From CAVYXK01 sp963708245 (lineage in GTDB: Bacteria; Pseudomonadota; Alphaproteobacteria; Acetobacterales; Acetobacteraceae), in assembly GCA_963708245.1 (NCBI GenBank), contig OY970201.1, forward strand, positions 7,564,001 to 7,628,000: a stretch of DNA of 64,000 nt, given 5' to 3'. Of the stretch, positions 27,217 to 36,331 are shown in pieces. The position numbers and the translations under genes were made by a program. A model generated the notes under the pieces. The model saw only the letters and a list, made by a program, of their open reading frames with translations. It had not been told where the DNA came from and did not search any database. How positions within the stretch are numbered: position 1 is the stretch's first letter; each line of letters starts with the position of its first letter.

Positions 27217-28245
27217 CTAAGCCCCTGACGCCATCCACGCCGGCACCGGTAACCCTTTGGATCGCAAGAACTCCACGTTGAATAGCTTCGACTGATATCG
27301 CGAGCCGCCATCCGCCAGGATCGTCACCACCGTGTGGCCGGGTCCCAGTGCCTTCGCTATCCGCACCGCTGCGGCGACGTTGATCCCAGAAGAGGTGCCC
27401 ACCGACAGCCCCTCGTGGATCAGCAGATCGAAGATCAGCTCCAGCGCCTCGGGGTCGGGGATTTTCTCCGCATCGTCGATCGGTGCGCCGTTCAGGTTCT
27501 CCGGCACGCGCGACTGCCCGATCCCCTCAGTGATCGAGGTGCCGGTCACTGTCATCTCCAACCCCTTCGCCCACTCGTAGAGCGCGCTGCCTTCGGGATC
27601 AGCTAGCACGATGCGGACCTTCGGGTTCTTCTCCTTCAGCGCGAACGCTACCCCCGCCAGGGTGCCACCGGTGCCGCAGGCGCAGGTGAAGGCATCCACC
27701 TTGCCCTGGGTCTGCTCCCAGATTTCTGGTCCGGTATAGGCCCTGTGACCCTCCCGGTTCGCCAGGTTATCGAACTGATTGGCCCAGATCACGTTGCCCT
27801 GGGCGGCCGCCATCTCCTCGGCCAGCCGCCGCGAGACATGCACGTAATTGCCCGGATCGCGATAGGGCTTGGCCGGCACCAGCCGCAGGTCGGCGCCGAT
27901 CATCCGCAGGAAGTCGATCTTTTCGCGGCTTTGCGTCTCCGGCATCACGATGATGGAGCGGTAGCCGCGGGCGTTGCCCACCAGGGTCAGCCCGATCCCG
28001 GTATTGCCGGCGGTGCCCTCGACTATCGTGCCGCCCGGTCGCAGCGCCCCCCGCTTCTCCGCGTCGGTGATGATGTAGAGCCCCGTCCGGTCCTTCACCG
28101 ACCCGCCGGGACTCATGAATTCCGCCTTGCCCAGGATCGTGCAGCCGGTCGCCTCCGAGACGCCGCGCAGACGGATCAGCGGCGTATTGCCGATCGCCTC
28201 GGCCAGCCCTGCCTGCCAGCCTGAGCCGTGATATGACTGCGTCAT
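27217..28245 (-). CDS. cysK: Cysteine synthase A
   Basis: A PLP-dependent enzyme making L-cysteine from O-acetylserine and sulfide; 342 residues, cytoplasmic. IGNTPLIRL at 18-26, Lys51 in SPGGSVKDRTG binds PLP, EGTAGNTGIGL is the phosphate/substrate loop, and CGTGGTLAGVA plus SVGTSSGINVAAA complete the cofactor pocket. The start at 28245 (MTQSYHGSGW) is chosen because the upstream in-frame residues are unlike the family. It diverges from a rhodanese gene 43 bases away, so the two may share a sulfur-responsive control region. C-terminal extension (KLFNVEFLRSKGLPVPAW) is usual in alphaproteobacterial forms. It is the first intact housekeeping gene after the IS cluster. Confidence 0.9.
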   Translation of the reverse strand: MTQSYHGSGWQAGLAEAIGNTPLIRLRGVSEATGCTILGKAEFMSPGGSVKDRTGLYIITDAEKRGALRPGGTIVEGTAGNTGIGLTLVGNARGYRSIIVMPETQSREKIDFLRMIGADLRLVPAKPYRDPGNYVHVSRRLAEEMAAAQGNVIWANQFDNLANREGHRAYTGPEIWEQTQGKVDAFTCACGTGGTLAGVAFALKEKNPKVRIVLADPEGSALYEWAKGLEMTVTGTSITEGIGQSRVPENLNGAPIDDAEKIPDPEALELIFDLLIHEGLSVGTSSGINVAAAVRIAKALGPGHTVVTILADGGSRYQSKLFNVEFLRSKGLPVPAWMASGA

Positions 28246-28288
28246 CGTTCCTCCGCGGACAAAAACTGGCAGCCGGAGATCAAGAGAG

Positions 28289-28699
28289 ATGGTCGAGAAT
28301 GTCTCGCCCGCCCAGGCCTGGGAAGCCCTCAAGTCTGACCCGCAGGCGCAGCTTGTGGATGTGCGCACCGACCCCGAATGGAATTTCGTCGGCGTCCCCG
28401 ACCTCGCACCCGCCGGCAAGCAGGCGGTGCTGATTCCTTGGCAGGTCTATCCCGCCATGCAGGTCAACGGCCGTTTCGTGGATCACCTGAAGGAAGCCGG
28501 CTTCACGCCGGAGCACCACATCTACTTTATGTGTCGCACCGGCGGGCGCAGCGCCGCGGCCGCGCAGGCCGCCCAACAGGCGGGGTTCTCGCACGCCTTC
28601 AACGTTGCCGACGGGTTTGAGGGGCCGCCGGACGGCGCTGGCCACCGGGGCACGTTCGCCGGATGGAAGGCGAGCGGCCTACCCTGGCGCCAGAAATAG
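28289..28699 (+). CDS. Rhodanese-like sulfurtransferase
   Basis: A 136-residue single-domain rhodanese. VSPAQAWEALKSDPQAQLVD then VRTDPEW is the family opening. The active-site loop CRTGGRS puts the sulfur-carrying Cys at residue 82. GHRGTFAGWKASGLPWRQ is a typical C-terminus of small cytoplasmic rhodaneses. It transfers sulfane sulfur to thiophilic acceptors; the natural acceptor is unknown. Its position, divergent from cysK, supports a sulfur metabolism role. Confidence 0.9.
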   Translation: MVENVSPAQAWEALKSDPQAQLVDVRTDPEWNFVGVPDLAPAGKQAVLIPWQVYPAMQVNGRFVDHLKEAGFTPEHHIYFMCRTGGRSAAAAQAAQQAGFSHAFNVADGFEGPPDGAGHRGTFAGWKASGLPWRQK

Positions 28700-28722
28700 A
28701 CGCAGTGCGACTGGCGATATTC

Positions 28723-28846
28723 GCCTCTCCCGATTCCCGGGAGAGGTCGCCGCGCGGAGTGTGGCGGGTGAAGGCCTCGCCCGCTGCACCCTCACCCGGT
28801 TCGCTTCGCGAACCGACCGCTCCTGCAGAGCGGGAGAGGTGGAGTA
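28723..28846. repeat. Intergenic palindromic repeat cluster
   Basis: Contains ctctcccgattcccgggagag (a 21-base palindrome with a short spacer), then caccctcaccc, ggttcgcttcgcgaacc and gcgggagaggt. The same kind of ctctccc/gggagag and caccctcaccc sequences recurs at 63676-63732. This is a dispersed repeat family and not a gene. Confidence 0.6.
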
Positions 28847-28853
28847 GCGCCGA

Positions 28854-29906
28854 ATGACCGCCTTCGGCCTGTTCCGTCATCTCGTGTTTGCGGGTGGCCT
28901 TGCCCTGCTCTCGGCGGCCGTGGTTCGGCTGATGATCGGCGCGCGGGTGATGGACCACCCTGACCCGCGCAAGGCGCACCCGCGTGCCACGCCGAAAGGC
29001 GGCGGAGTCGGCATCGTCGCCGCGTTCCTTGTGGGCATCGTCCTGCTCTACGCATTCGCCCACTTCTCGCGGTTGGCGGAGCCCTATTTCCTCGGCGTGA
29101 TCGCCGCCTCGGCGCTGATTGCAGTGGTGTCGTTCCTCGACGACATCTGCGACTGGCCGTTCGCCGTGAAGCTTTCGGCCCAGCTTCTGGCCGCGCTCGC
29201 CGCGGTGGCCACCGGCGTCTATATGCGCGATTACCGGCTGCCCTATGTCGGGGCTCTTTATGTCGGTTGGATCGGTGGCCCGGCAACGCTCGCCTGGATC
29301 CTGTTCGCAACCAACGCGATGAATTTCATCGACGGGCTGGACGGGCTGGCAGGCGGAGTGGCGCTGATCGCCGCCTGCTTTCTTGCTGGCATCGCCGCCT
29401 TCCATGGCGGTTGGTTCGCCTATTTCGCTGCTCTGTTGCTGGCTGCCGGTTTGATTGGATTCCTGCCGTTCAACTTTCCGCGTGCGCGAATCTTCATGGG
29501 CGATGTGGGCAGCCAGTTCTGCGGCTTCGTCCTGGCCATGCTCGGCGTGGTGGCCAGCCGGTTCGACGGTGTTGAGCTGTCGTTGCTGTTAGTGCCGATG
29601 CTGCTGTCCGGGGTGATGTTCGACGTGCTCTTCACGTTGGTCCGCCGCGCGCTCCGGGGTGAGCGACTGACTGCCGCGCATCGCAGTCACCTCTATCAAG
29701 TGGCACAGCGCGCCGGGATGCCCGCCACTGCGGTCACTCTGGTCCATTGGGGCTTCGCGTTTTGGGGCGGGCTGATCTGCCTCGTCTTCATCGTCGCGCC
29801 ATCCCCGGCCAAGCCTTTCATCCCCCTGCTCGTCCTGCTGCCGCAGCCCGTCTGGTTCGCCGTTGTGGTGAAACGCGCCCGTGCCGTAGGGATCAGCCGC
29901 TGGTAG
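28854..29906 (+). CDS. WecA/MraY-family undecaprenyl-phosphate glycosyl-1-phosphate transferase
   Basis: A 350-residue polytopic membrane enzyme that transfers a sugar-1-phosphate from a UDP-sugar to undecaprenyl phosphate, starting a polysaccharide. About ten hydrophobic segments. Family motifs are HPRATPKGGGVGI, the Asp pair VVSFLDDICDWP, NAMNFIDGLDGLAGG, FMGDVGSQFCGF and the cytoplasmic His loop AAHRSHLYQ. It is not next to the exopolysaccharide locus now, but the 13-kb IS cluster lies between them, so a former link is possible. The last 14 bases overlap the convergent MFS gene. UDP-GlcNAc versus other donors cannot be told. Confidence 0.85.
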   Translation: MTAFGLFRHLVFAGGLALLSAAVVRLMIGARVMDHPDPRKAHPRATPKGGGVGIVAAFLVGIVLLYAFAHFSRLAEPYFLGVIAASALIAVVSFLDDICDWPFAVKLSAQLLAALAAVATGVYMRDYRLPYVGALYVGWIGGPATLAWILFATNAMNFIDGLDGLAGGVALIAACFLAGIAAFHGGWFAYFAALLLAAGLIGFLPFNFPRARIFMGDVGSQFCGFVLAMLGVVASRFDGVELSLLLVPMLLSGVMFDVLFTLVRRALRGERLTAAHRSHLYQVAQRAGMPATAVTLVHWGFAFWGGLICLVFIVAPSPAKPFIPLLVLLPQPVWFAVVVKRARAVGISRW

Positions 29907-31116
29907 CCGCGAATCGCGTGGTCGCCAGTAGCCAGCCGCCGACAGCCAGCAACACAACGATCACGCCCATGCCCGCCCGCTGGCTGCCACTCGCAGCGGT
30001 CATCGCCCCGAGCGCCATCGGACCAACGAACCCAGTCACGCGACCTGAAATCGCATAAAGCCCGAAATAGGCGTTGCGCGAACCGGCCGGCGCGAGCCGG
30101 GCCATCAGACTGCGGCTGGCCGCCTGGGCAGGCCCCACAAATACGCCGAGCGCCAGCGCAAGCACCCAGAACCACTGCGCCGAGCGCACCAGCAGCACGC
30201 CGGTGCCCAGTACCGTGAGTGCCGTCACCGCGGTCAGCACCACCGGGCGGGCGCCGACGCGGTCCTCGATCAAGGCAAAGCCCGCCGCACCCAGCCCCGC
30301 GGTAAGGTTCAGAGCGATGCCCAGTATTAGCGTCTCGCGGGCGTTCATCCCGAACGTTCCGGTAGCGAAAATACCACCAAAGGCGAAAAGCGTGGTGAGC
30401 CCATCAGTGTAGAGCATCCGCGCCAATAGAAACCGCGCCACCCCAGCCTCTCTCAGTGCCCGCCAATAAAGCCCGCGCAGTTCCCCCCGCCGACCTTCCT
30501 GCGACGGGCCAAGCAGCACGACTGGCCAGGCGAACAGCGCGATCCAGGCGGCGGCAAACAATGTGGTGGCTCGTACCGGCTGCGCGTCGGTGGGTGACAG
30601 GCCGAAGAGCGGCGGGTGTGGGTCGATGAGCAGCGTCAGGCAAAGCGCCAGGCAAACAAGTCCACCAGCGTAACCGAGACCCCAGCCGATGCCAGAAACA
30701 CGCCCGATCCGTCCCGGCGGCGCAATATCGGGCAGCATCGCGTTGTAGAAGACCGTGGCGAATTCCAGTGTGATCGTCGCCACGGCGACCAACACGAGGG
30801 CCAGAAGTGGGGAGTCCGGTTGCGGCCGGACGAACCACAGGCTCGCGGTGCAGAGCACCGTCACGGTGGTAAACCCGGCCAGCATCGATCGCCGGTGGCC
30901 GCCTCGATCTGCGACGGTGCCGAGCGGGGCAGAGCCAACCGCGATCACCAGCCCGGCGACAGTCTGGGCGGCGGCCCAGTCCGCTGTTCCCTGCACCGGA
31001 TCCGCCGCTACAGCGCGGACGAAATACGCGGCAAAGACGAAAGTGACGACGATCGTGTTGAATGCGCTGCAGGCCCAGTCGTAGAGCCACCAAGCCAGCA
31101 TGGCGGTACGCTGCAT
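29893..31116 (-). CDS. MFS transporter, UMF1 (Atg22-like) type
   Basis: A 407-residue major facilitator with about twelve membrane segments. The opening AWWLYDWACSAFNTIVVTF is the mark of the UMF1 subfamily, and GTVADRGGHRRSML is the loop 2-3 MFS motif. The start at 31116 (MQRTAMLAWWL) is chosen because the membrane part begins there; a longer reading would add an unlikely 45-residue leader. It follows the MarR gene in the same direction with a 275-base gap. Substrate unknown; eukaryotic relatives export amino acids from vacuoles. Confidence 0.8.
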   Translation of the reverse strand: MQRTAMLAWWLYDWACSAFNTIVVTFVFAAYFVRAVAADPVQGTADWAAAQTVAGLVIAVGSAPLGTVADRGGHRRSMLAGFTTVTVLCTASLWFVRPQPDSPLLALVLVAVATITLEFATVFYNAMLPDIAPPGRIGRVSGIGWGLGYAGGLVCLALCLTLLIDPHPPLFGLSPTDAQPVRATTLFAAAWIALFAWPVVLLGPSQEGRRGELRGLYWRALREAGVARFLLARMLYTDGLTTLFAFGGIFATGTFGMNARETLILGIALNLTAGLGAAGFALIEDRVGARPVVLTAVTALTVLGTGVLLVRSAQWFWVLALALGVFVGPAQAASRSLMARLAPAGSRNAYFGLYAISGRVTGFVGPMALGAMTAASGSQRAGMGVIVVLLAVGGWLLATTRFAATSG

Positions 31117-31240
31117 GACGGCCGACCTGCATAGTTGAGAGCGGGAGGTTATAGCAGGTGCCGAAATGAGTGGCGCTCGACCCACGGCCGGCCTTGCGCC
31201 GACCATCTCCTGGAAGTTGTCCCGGCAGAAACGCAAAGAG

Positions 31241-31262
31241 ATGGCCGGCACAAGCCGGCCAT
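31241..31262. repeat. Short palindrome between MarR and MFS genes
   Basis: atggccggc (31241-31249), four-base loop acaa, gccggccat (31254-31262). It is a typical dispersed GC palindrome and could terminate transcription from the MarR gene. Nothing else is seen in 31117-31391. Confidence 0.5.
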
Positions 31263-31391
31263 GACAGGGAAATCAGTCACCAGTTTTCACACGTTTCGAG
31301 CGCTTATGACCCGAATCGTGTCGCCACATCATCGCTCCCGCATTGTTTGGCTGCAATGCGGCAACGGCGCTTCAGGGAGCGAGTGCGCAGC

Positions 31392-31793
31392 TTACGAAGA
31401 TGCAGTCACTCGCCTGGAATGCGCTTCGGTTACGGGGGCGCCGCCTTTGCGGGCGACCGTAGCCGCCTCGGTCATGATCGCGCGCAGGTCGCGCAGGAAC
31501 GCGGCTCCTTTGAGCGTCCGCTGCACCAGCACGCTGCGGCGATCCAGCGGATCGACCTTCCGACGAGCGAGGTCGAGTTCGCCAAGCCGGTCCAGGGCAC
31601 GGGTGATTGCCGGCTTGGAAACATGCAGGTCCGCTGCCAGGCCGCGCACTGTGTGGGCGCCGTCCTGCAGATAGCAGGTAAGGAAAACCCCAAGCTGGCG
31701 CGCCGAAAGATCCGGCCCGTCGCGCCGCACGAGCGCGACGACTGTGTCTCGGAGGATGCCGACCAGATGGTCGGGGGCAGGCGTCGATGCCAT
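31392..31793 (-). CDS. MarR-family transcriptional regulator
   Basis: A 133-residue winged-helix regulator. LSARQLGVFLTCYLQDGAHT begins the DNA-binding region, VRGLAADLHVSKPAITRALD is the recognition helix-turn-helix, and LARRKVDPLDRRSVLV is the wing with the typical D-x-R-R. It is slightly shorter than average at the N-terminal dimer helix. The M17 aminopeptidase gene lies upstream and the UMF1 transporter downstream on the same strand, so either may be its target. Ligand unknown. Confidence 0.8.
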   Translation of the reverse strand: MASTPAPDHLVGILRDTVVALVRRDGPDLSARQLGVFLTCYLQDGAHTVRGLAADLHVSKPAITRALDRLGELDLARRKVDPLDRRSVLVQRTLKGAAFLRDLRAIMTEAATVARKGGAPVTEAHSRRVTASS

Positions 31794-31919
31794 GGTCAGT
31801 CCTTTCAGTGATTTCGGGTGTCCCGTTCGGGCGCAGGAGCATCCGCTTGCGACGGCACGAGTCGAGGCGCACGTCCACCATACACTCTAAGCCCTCAATG
31901 GAGATTTGTTGCACCCCCC

Positions 31920-33344
31920 TCACGAGGATGTTACCGGGATGTTCCAGTTCGGCCTCGAATCGGCGGAATATTCGGCAATAGCCGCGAAGATCCCGCGGAT
32001 CACTTGTGCCTCCCCACCTTCGGGACGCCCAGGCTGCGACTGATCGTTCCAGGCGTATATATCGAGGTGCGCCCAAGGCGCGATGGGAGAAACAAAGCGC
32101 CGCAAATACAGCGCGGCAACGATCGCGCCGGCGAACGCCTTGGATGAAACATTGTTCAGATCGGCTACCGGACTGGTTAACCAGCCGTCATATCCGTCCC
32201 ACAATGGCAGCCGCCAAACCGGATCGTGGCGTGCGCTGGATGCTCGCAACAAACGTCCCGCCCAGGTTTCGTCGTTGCAAAACAGCGCCGGCAGCTCCGG
32301 GCCGAGCGCCACCCGCGCTGCCCCTGTCAGCGTGGCGAAATCGAGCAGCAGGGCGGGTGATTCTTGCGCGGCCTCAGCCAGCAGGTCGCACAGCACCAGC
32401 CGGCCCTCGGCATCGGTATTGCCGACTTCCACGGTCAGCCCGGATCGGGTGCGGATCACGTCCAGCGGCCGCATCGCAGTGCCGGAGACGGAATTTTCCA
32501 CGCAGCCGATTCGTACCACGAGCCGTATCGGCAAGTCGGCAGCCATGATGAGCTGTGCCAGACCGAGAGCGGTGGCCGCCCCGCCCATGTCCTTCTTCAT
32601 GCGCAACATCCCGGCGGAGGGCTTGAGGTCGTAGCCGCCCGTATCGAAGCAGACGCCCTTGCCGCACAGCGATATCAGCGGCGAGTTAGTGTGCGCCTTG
32701 CTTCCGGACCAACGGAAACTCGCCACTGCAGGTGCTCGGGCGGAGCCGCGTCCGACGGTGGCTACCGTCGGATAATTCCGCTCGAGCGTATCTCCGGTGA
32801 CGATCGATGTCTCGGCGTCGAAGCGGCGGCCGAGCTGGACTGTTTCCTCGGCGAGCTCCGCCGGCCCGAGCAGGTTCGCCGGTGTGTTGATCAGATCGCG
32901 CACCATCCAGATTGCCGCAGCCTCGGCCAGCGGTTGACGCATCTCCTGTTCCGCACAAACCAGGCGCGCCGGTCCGCGGGCCGGCGACTTGAGAGCAGTG
33001 AAGCGATAGGCGCCGAGGCAGAAGCCAAGCACTGCATTCGCCAGGTCGAAATCGCCCTCTGTCAGGCGCCAGTTGGTACCCTCGGGCAGGCGCAAGGCGA
33101 GATTGCCGAAGGCGAACGGCGAACGATCCTCACCGAGACCAAGCACTGCCCCGGAAAGACCGCCCTCGCCGGGCAAGTATGCCAGCTCCTGCGCCGTGGC
33201 CTGGAATCCGATTTCACGCAGAAAGGCCGCCTGCCCCGGGGGGAGTGCGTCGAGCAAGCTCGCCAGTCCGGCCGGTCGGACGGCATGCAGCGGGCGTGCG
33301 CCGTCAGGGAGGGGTACCAAGCAGTCGAGCGGCCGATCTGGCAT
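31920..33344 (-). CDS. M17-family leucyl aminopeptidase
   Basis: A 474-residue cytoplasmic dinuclear-zinc aminopeptidase that removes N-terminal residues from peptides. The metal and catalytic motifs are visible: GKGVCFDTGGYDLKPSAGML (Lys and Asp ligands), MKKDMGGAA, and the family signature NTDAEGRLVLCDLL. ATLTGAARVALG also matches. The N-terminal substrate-recognition domain is shorter than in E. coli PepA. The start at 33344 (MPDRPLDCLVPL) is preferred over an upstream ATG that adds 29 unlike residues. It may be followed by the MarR gene as a loose operon. Confidence 0.85.
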   Translation of the reverse strand: MPDRPLDCLVPLPDGARPLHAVRPAGLASLLDALPPGQAAFLREIGFQATAQELAYLPGEGGLSGAVLGLGEDRSPFAFGNLALRLPEGTNWRLTEGDFDLANAVLGFCLGAYRFTALKSPARGPARLVCAEQEMRQPLAEAAAIWMVRDLINTPANLLGPAELAEETVQLGRRFDAETSIVTGDTLERNYPTVATVGRGSARAPAVASFRWSGSKAHTNSPLISLCGKGVCFDTGGYDLKPSAGMLRMKKDMGGAATALGLAQLIMAADLPIRLVVRIGCVENSVSGTAMRPLDVIRTRSGLTVEVGNTDAEGRLVLCDLLAEAAQESPALLLDFATLTGAARVALGPELPALFCNDETWAGRLLRASSARHDPVWRLPLWDGYDGWLTSPVADLNNVSSKAFAGAIVAALYLRRFVSPIAPWAHLDIYAWNDQSQPGRPEGGEAQVIRGIFAAIAEYSADSRPNWNIPVTSS

Positions 33345-33556
33345 CGCATGTGTCCTTGCGAAGATGAGCGGCTCAAAGGCGCGCCGATCCGCTGCTACGT
33401 CAATCCGGCCCCGGGGCAATCGGCACGGCAACGTTCAAATCGCAAAGCCGGCTTGAGGTTTTGCCGTCGCTCGCGCAACCGGCAGGCTGTTATGCGGCTT
33501 TCGTACCGGCCGTCGCGGCCGCACAGACGAGTCGAACGAGCCGATCGACGGTGATC

Positions 33557-34504
33557 ATGCGAAAAATTCCGGCCCTGGCTGGGCCGTTGCCGGCGTCGAC
33601 AGGCACCGCGTCCGGCGCTGCCGACGCACGCCAGCGAGCCATGTTCCTGGTGCTGTGCTTCGTCTGGGGTACCACTTGGCTTGCTATGAAGGTCGGCATC
33701 GCCACCGTGCCTCCCGGCGTCTTTGCCGGTACTCGTTGGACCGCCGCCGGCCTCGCTCTGTTTGTCTGGCGCTTGGCCAGAGGCGCGCCGGTGCGGGTGC
33801 CATTTCGGCTCCGCGTCCGGTTGGTGGTGGTCGCGGTGTTGATGATCTCGCTCAATCAGGTCATCCAGCTCTATGGGCTGCGCTTTGTTCCGGCCGGCTT
33901 GGCGGCAGTGCTGAGTTCGGCCCTGACGCCGATCTCGTTGCTGGTGTTCAGCGTGATGCTGGGGCAGGAACGCTTCCACTGGCGGCAGGCCGCGGCGATG
34001 GCACTTGGCGCGGCTGGGATCCTGGTGCTGTTCGGGCCAGAGGCGCTGCAGGGCACGCTAAGCTGGCGCGAGGTGCTTGGCGCAACCGGGGTGATCGTTG
34101 GTTGTCTCTGCTATTCCTTCGGTTCGGTGCTGGCCCGGCCGCTGATGCGCACGATGCCCCCAGCGGAGGTCGCGGCGGTCACGAATCTCGTGGGTGGGGC
34201 GTTGTTGTTGGTTGCGGCGCTGGCCGTCGAGCCTGGGGCGGTCGCCGCTTTGGGTGGCCATTGGGGATGGCCGGCTTTCCTGAGTTGGCTCTGGCTGCTG
34301 CTGCCGGGCTCATTGGGCGCTACCGTGATCTATTTCCTGCTGGTGCGCGACTGGGGCGCCAGTCGCACCGGCACTTACGCGTTCGTCTCGCCGGTCGTCG
34401 CGGTGGTGATCGGCATGTGGCTGTTCGGGGAGCGGGTGACGCCGTCCGATGTTGTCGGCATTGTCCTGATGCTGTCGGCGGCGGGAATGGTGCTGCGCCG
34501 CTGA
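33557..34504 (+). CDS. EamA/DMT-family transporter
   Basis: A 315-residue membrane protein with ten hydrophobic segments in two EamA repeats. LVLCFVWGTTWLAMKVGI opens the first and LCYSFGSVLARPLMR the second, with RTGTYAFVSPVVAVVIGMWL near the end, a strong family motif. It is a drug/metabolite exporter of unknown substrate. The ATG at 33557 is used; 32 residues of upstream in-frame sequence are not family-like. It is convergent with nothing and is followed by a small lipoprotein gene 41 bases on. Confidence 0.85.
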   Translation: MRKIPALAGPLPASTGTASGAADARQRAMFLVLCFVWGTTWLAMKVGIATVPPGVFAGTRWTAAGLALFVWRLARGAPVRVPFRLRVRLVVVAVLMISLNQVIQLYGLRFVPAGLAAVLSSALTPISLLVFSVMLGQERFHWRQAAAMALGAAGILVLFGPEALQGTLSWREVLGATGVIVGCLCYSFGSVLARPLMRTMPPAEVAAVTNLVGGALLLVAALAVEPGAVAALGGHWGWPAFLSWLWLLLPGSLGATVIYFLLVRDWGASRTGTYAFVSPVVAVVIGMWLFGERVTPSDVVGIVLMLSAAGMVLRR

Positions 34505-34545
34505 GGCTGGGAACAGCGGGTCTTGGGGAATGAAGGACGACGTCG

Positions 34546-34935
34546 ATGAGCAATTGGAAATGGGTTGTTGTCGCCGGGCTGCTGATCGCCGGTCTCGGCG
34601 GCTGTTCTCCGGACCCAGCTATCCGGGCCGAGGCCGTGCGCCCGCCGGTGGTGGCAGTGGGTGCGATTGTGTTGGCCGGCGCGCACCTGGCTCCCTCACA
34701 TCCGTACAATGTGGGCGTCCGTACATTCTGGTCTCCTCAGTTGGTTGGGGGCGTTCGATCCGATCCTGCCGGCAATGTCGCTCCAACACGGGTCGAGTAC
34801 AGTTGCGCACAGGTTATTGGTACGCCCGTGAGGGTCGGTTTCTACAGAGACGATGGGCTGGGTATCGTTCAGACCTTGGTTGATCAAAGCTGTGGAGCTC
34901 CCATCCAATCGGCGCCGCCGGTGGCACATCCTTGA
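34546..34935 (+). CDS. Small lipoprotein of unknown function
   Basis: A 129-residue exported lipoprotein. Residues 1-19 are a signal peptide (MSNWKWVVVAGLLIAGLGG) followed by the lipobox cysteine Cys20, so it is anchored in a membrane facing the periplasm. The mature part contains two further Cys (YSCAQVIG and DQSCGAP) that could form a disulfide, and no recognised domain. It follows the EamA gene by 41 bases and may be co-transcribed. Confidence 0.7.
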   Translation: MSNWKWVVVAGLLIAGLGGCSPDPAIRAEAVRPPVVAVGAIVLAGAHLAPSHPYNVGVRTFWSPQLVGGVRSDPAGNVAPTRVEYSCAQVIGTPVRVGFYRDDGLGIVQTLVDQSCGAPIQSAPPVAHP

Positions 34936-35020
34936 ACACTTGGCCGCATCTGCCAGTCGGCCTCTCGCCATTCGTTCGAAGTCTGTCCTTCAGTCGGTTG
35001 TGGGGTCGTGCCACGCGGGC

Positions 35021-35179
35021 GGAGTGGCGGTTGTGACGGTCCGCACCTAGGCTCCGTCATAGCGGGACAGACAAAGGAGGCGGCGTGATGGCGCGGGCGG
35101 CGATCCTGACCGGCGAGTGGGCTTGGGCGGGCGATGGCGCTTGGTCTGCTCGGGGCCGGCATCGACGTGGCGGCGACGG
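35021..35179 (+). pseudogene. Duplicated 5' fragment of the downstream SDR gene (direct repeat, copy 1)
   Basis: About 160 bases that repeat 36332-36495: the upstream region (ggagtggcggttgtgacgg...), the RBS (aaaggaggcgg) and the first 30 or so codons of the SDR gene, with a few substitutions and a small deletion where TGAASGLG should be. The reading frame is lost after MARAAILTG. The 302-residue coiled-coil gene lies between this fragment and the intact SDR gene. Confidence 0.75.
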
Positions 35180-35235
35180 GCGACCCGAGCGCCAGCCGCG
35201 ACCCTCCCCTGCGCGCCCTCGGCGGGCGGGACGCT

Positions 35236-36144
35236 CTATTTGGCCTGCAGCTTCTCCAACAGCTTCTGGAACTGCTTGACCGCCAATTCGCAGACCTTGG
35301 TGGCGTAGGTCATCTCCTTCTCGCTCTCATCCTTCACTTTCTCCAGCTTCGCCTTGGCGCCGTTGGCGAGGGGGCTGTCGACAAAGCCATCGGGCACGCT
35401 CTTGACCACGCGGCCGTAGTTCTTGCGGATCTGCGCGACAAGCTGCGGAATCACCTGGAGGCGTTGCCGGGCAACCTGATACTTCTGCTCGATGATCGTC
35501 TTGTCCTTCTTCGCCATCTCGCCCTTCATCAGGTCTTCCACGTCGCGCGTGATCACGTCGAGCTTGAGCGAGATATACGCGTCCTTGCACTCCGAGGCGT
35601 AACGGTCGATAGCCTTATCGAGTTGGTTGAGGAAGCCTTCGTTTTTCTCGGTATCGTCGTTGATGATCTCTTCGAGCGTCTCGACCTCGTCCATGTGATT
35701 CTTCAGCGCCATCTCCAGGTCGGAGCGCCAGGCGCGCTGCACCTCGGCCAGCACGGTGGCCACGTCGGTGAGCTGGGTCTTGATGCCGGCCCGGACCGCC
35801 TGGTACTTCTCGGACTTTTCGTCTCCGAGGTTGAGCTTCTGGGAAATGACGGCCATGCTCTGGCGCGGCTCCGCGAGTGCCCAGGTGTCGAATTTCTTGA
35901 TCAGCCTAGTACCCTCAGCATAGAACATCTTGAAACGTTCTTTAATCGTCTCCACCTCGGAGAGGTGCTGTTTCAGGTCCGGCGCATTGCGGGTGACAGC
36001 CTTCTGGATGGCCTTCAGCGAGCCCTTCTCCAGCGCCAAGTGCTCCTTCTTTATCAAGTTGAATTGGCCCTTGTAGCTTTCGCCTTCCTCGATCCAATCG
36101 TCACCGATCTTCTTGGCCTGCTTTATCTCCTTCTCATACGCCAT
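35236..36144 (-). CDS. Unknown 302-residue helical, coiled-coil-rich protein
   Basis: I do not recognise this protein. It is almost wholly helical and highly charged, starting MAYEKEIKQAKKIGDDWIEE, with heptad-like stretches (HLSEVETIKERFKMFYAEGT, NHMDEVETLEEIINDDTEK, KDKTIIEQKYQVARQRLQVI) and a Lys-rich end FQKLLEKLQAK. No signal peptide or membrane segment, and only two Cys. It would be a cytoplasmic rod-like or bundle protein, perhaps scaffold or stress-related; that is a guess. It points opposite to both neighbours and sits exactly between two direct repeats of the SDR gene's 5' end, suggesting arrival as an insert. Confidence 0.75.
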   Translation of the reverse strand: MAYEKEIKQAKKIGDDWIEEGESYKGQFNLIKKEHLALEKGSLKAIQKAVTRNAPDLKQHLSEVETIKERFKMFYAEGTRLIKKFDTWALAEPRQSMAVISQKLNLGDEKSEKYQAVRAGIKTQLTDVATVLAEVQRAWRSDLEMALKNHMDEVETLEEIINDDTEKNEGFLNQLDKAIDRYASECKDAYISLKLDVITRDVEDLMKGEMAKKDKTIIEQKYQVARQRLQVIPQLVAQIRKNYGRVVKSVPDGFVDSPLANGAKAKLEKVKDESEKEMTYATKVCELAVKQFQKLLEKLQAK

Positions 36145-36331
36145 GTCGTTGCACTCCGTCGATGTTTCCGGGATTTGTCGATGGTCTGCCTGTCGGCCGA
36201 TTTGCGCGGCGAGCCTGCATCCGGCTGGACGCGACTTTCAAGGGAAAATTGACTCGTTGGCCCACCGCGGCGCACTAGGCGCGTCGATCAGCCCCATTTT
36301 CGAACTGGATGGTGGTGAGATCGTTCTCGGT

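Noticed and set aside
28723..28846. Possible CRISPR-like or RNA structure
   Set aside because: The palindromes are of unequal length with no regular spacers; they match a dispersed intergenic repeat seen elsewhere in the window.
35134..36252. 372-codon plus-strand open frame, Leu/His-rich
   Set aside because: Antisense of the coiled-coil gene; its Leu/Asp repeats mirror the Lys/Glu-rich heptads on the true strand.
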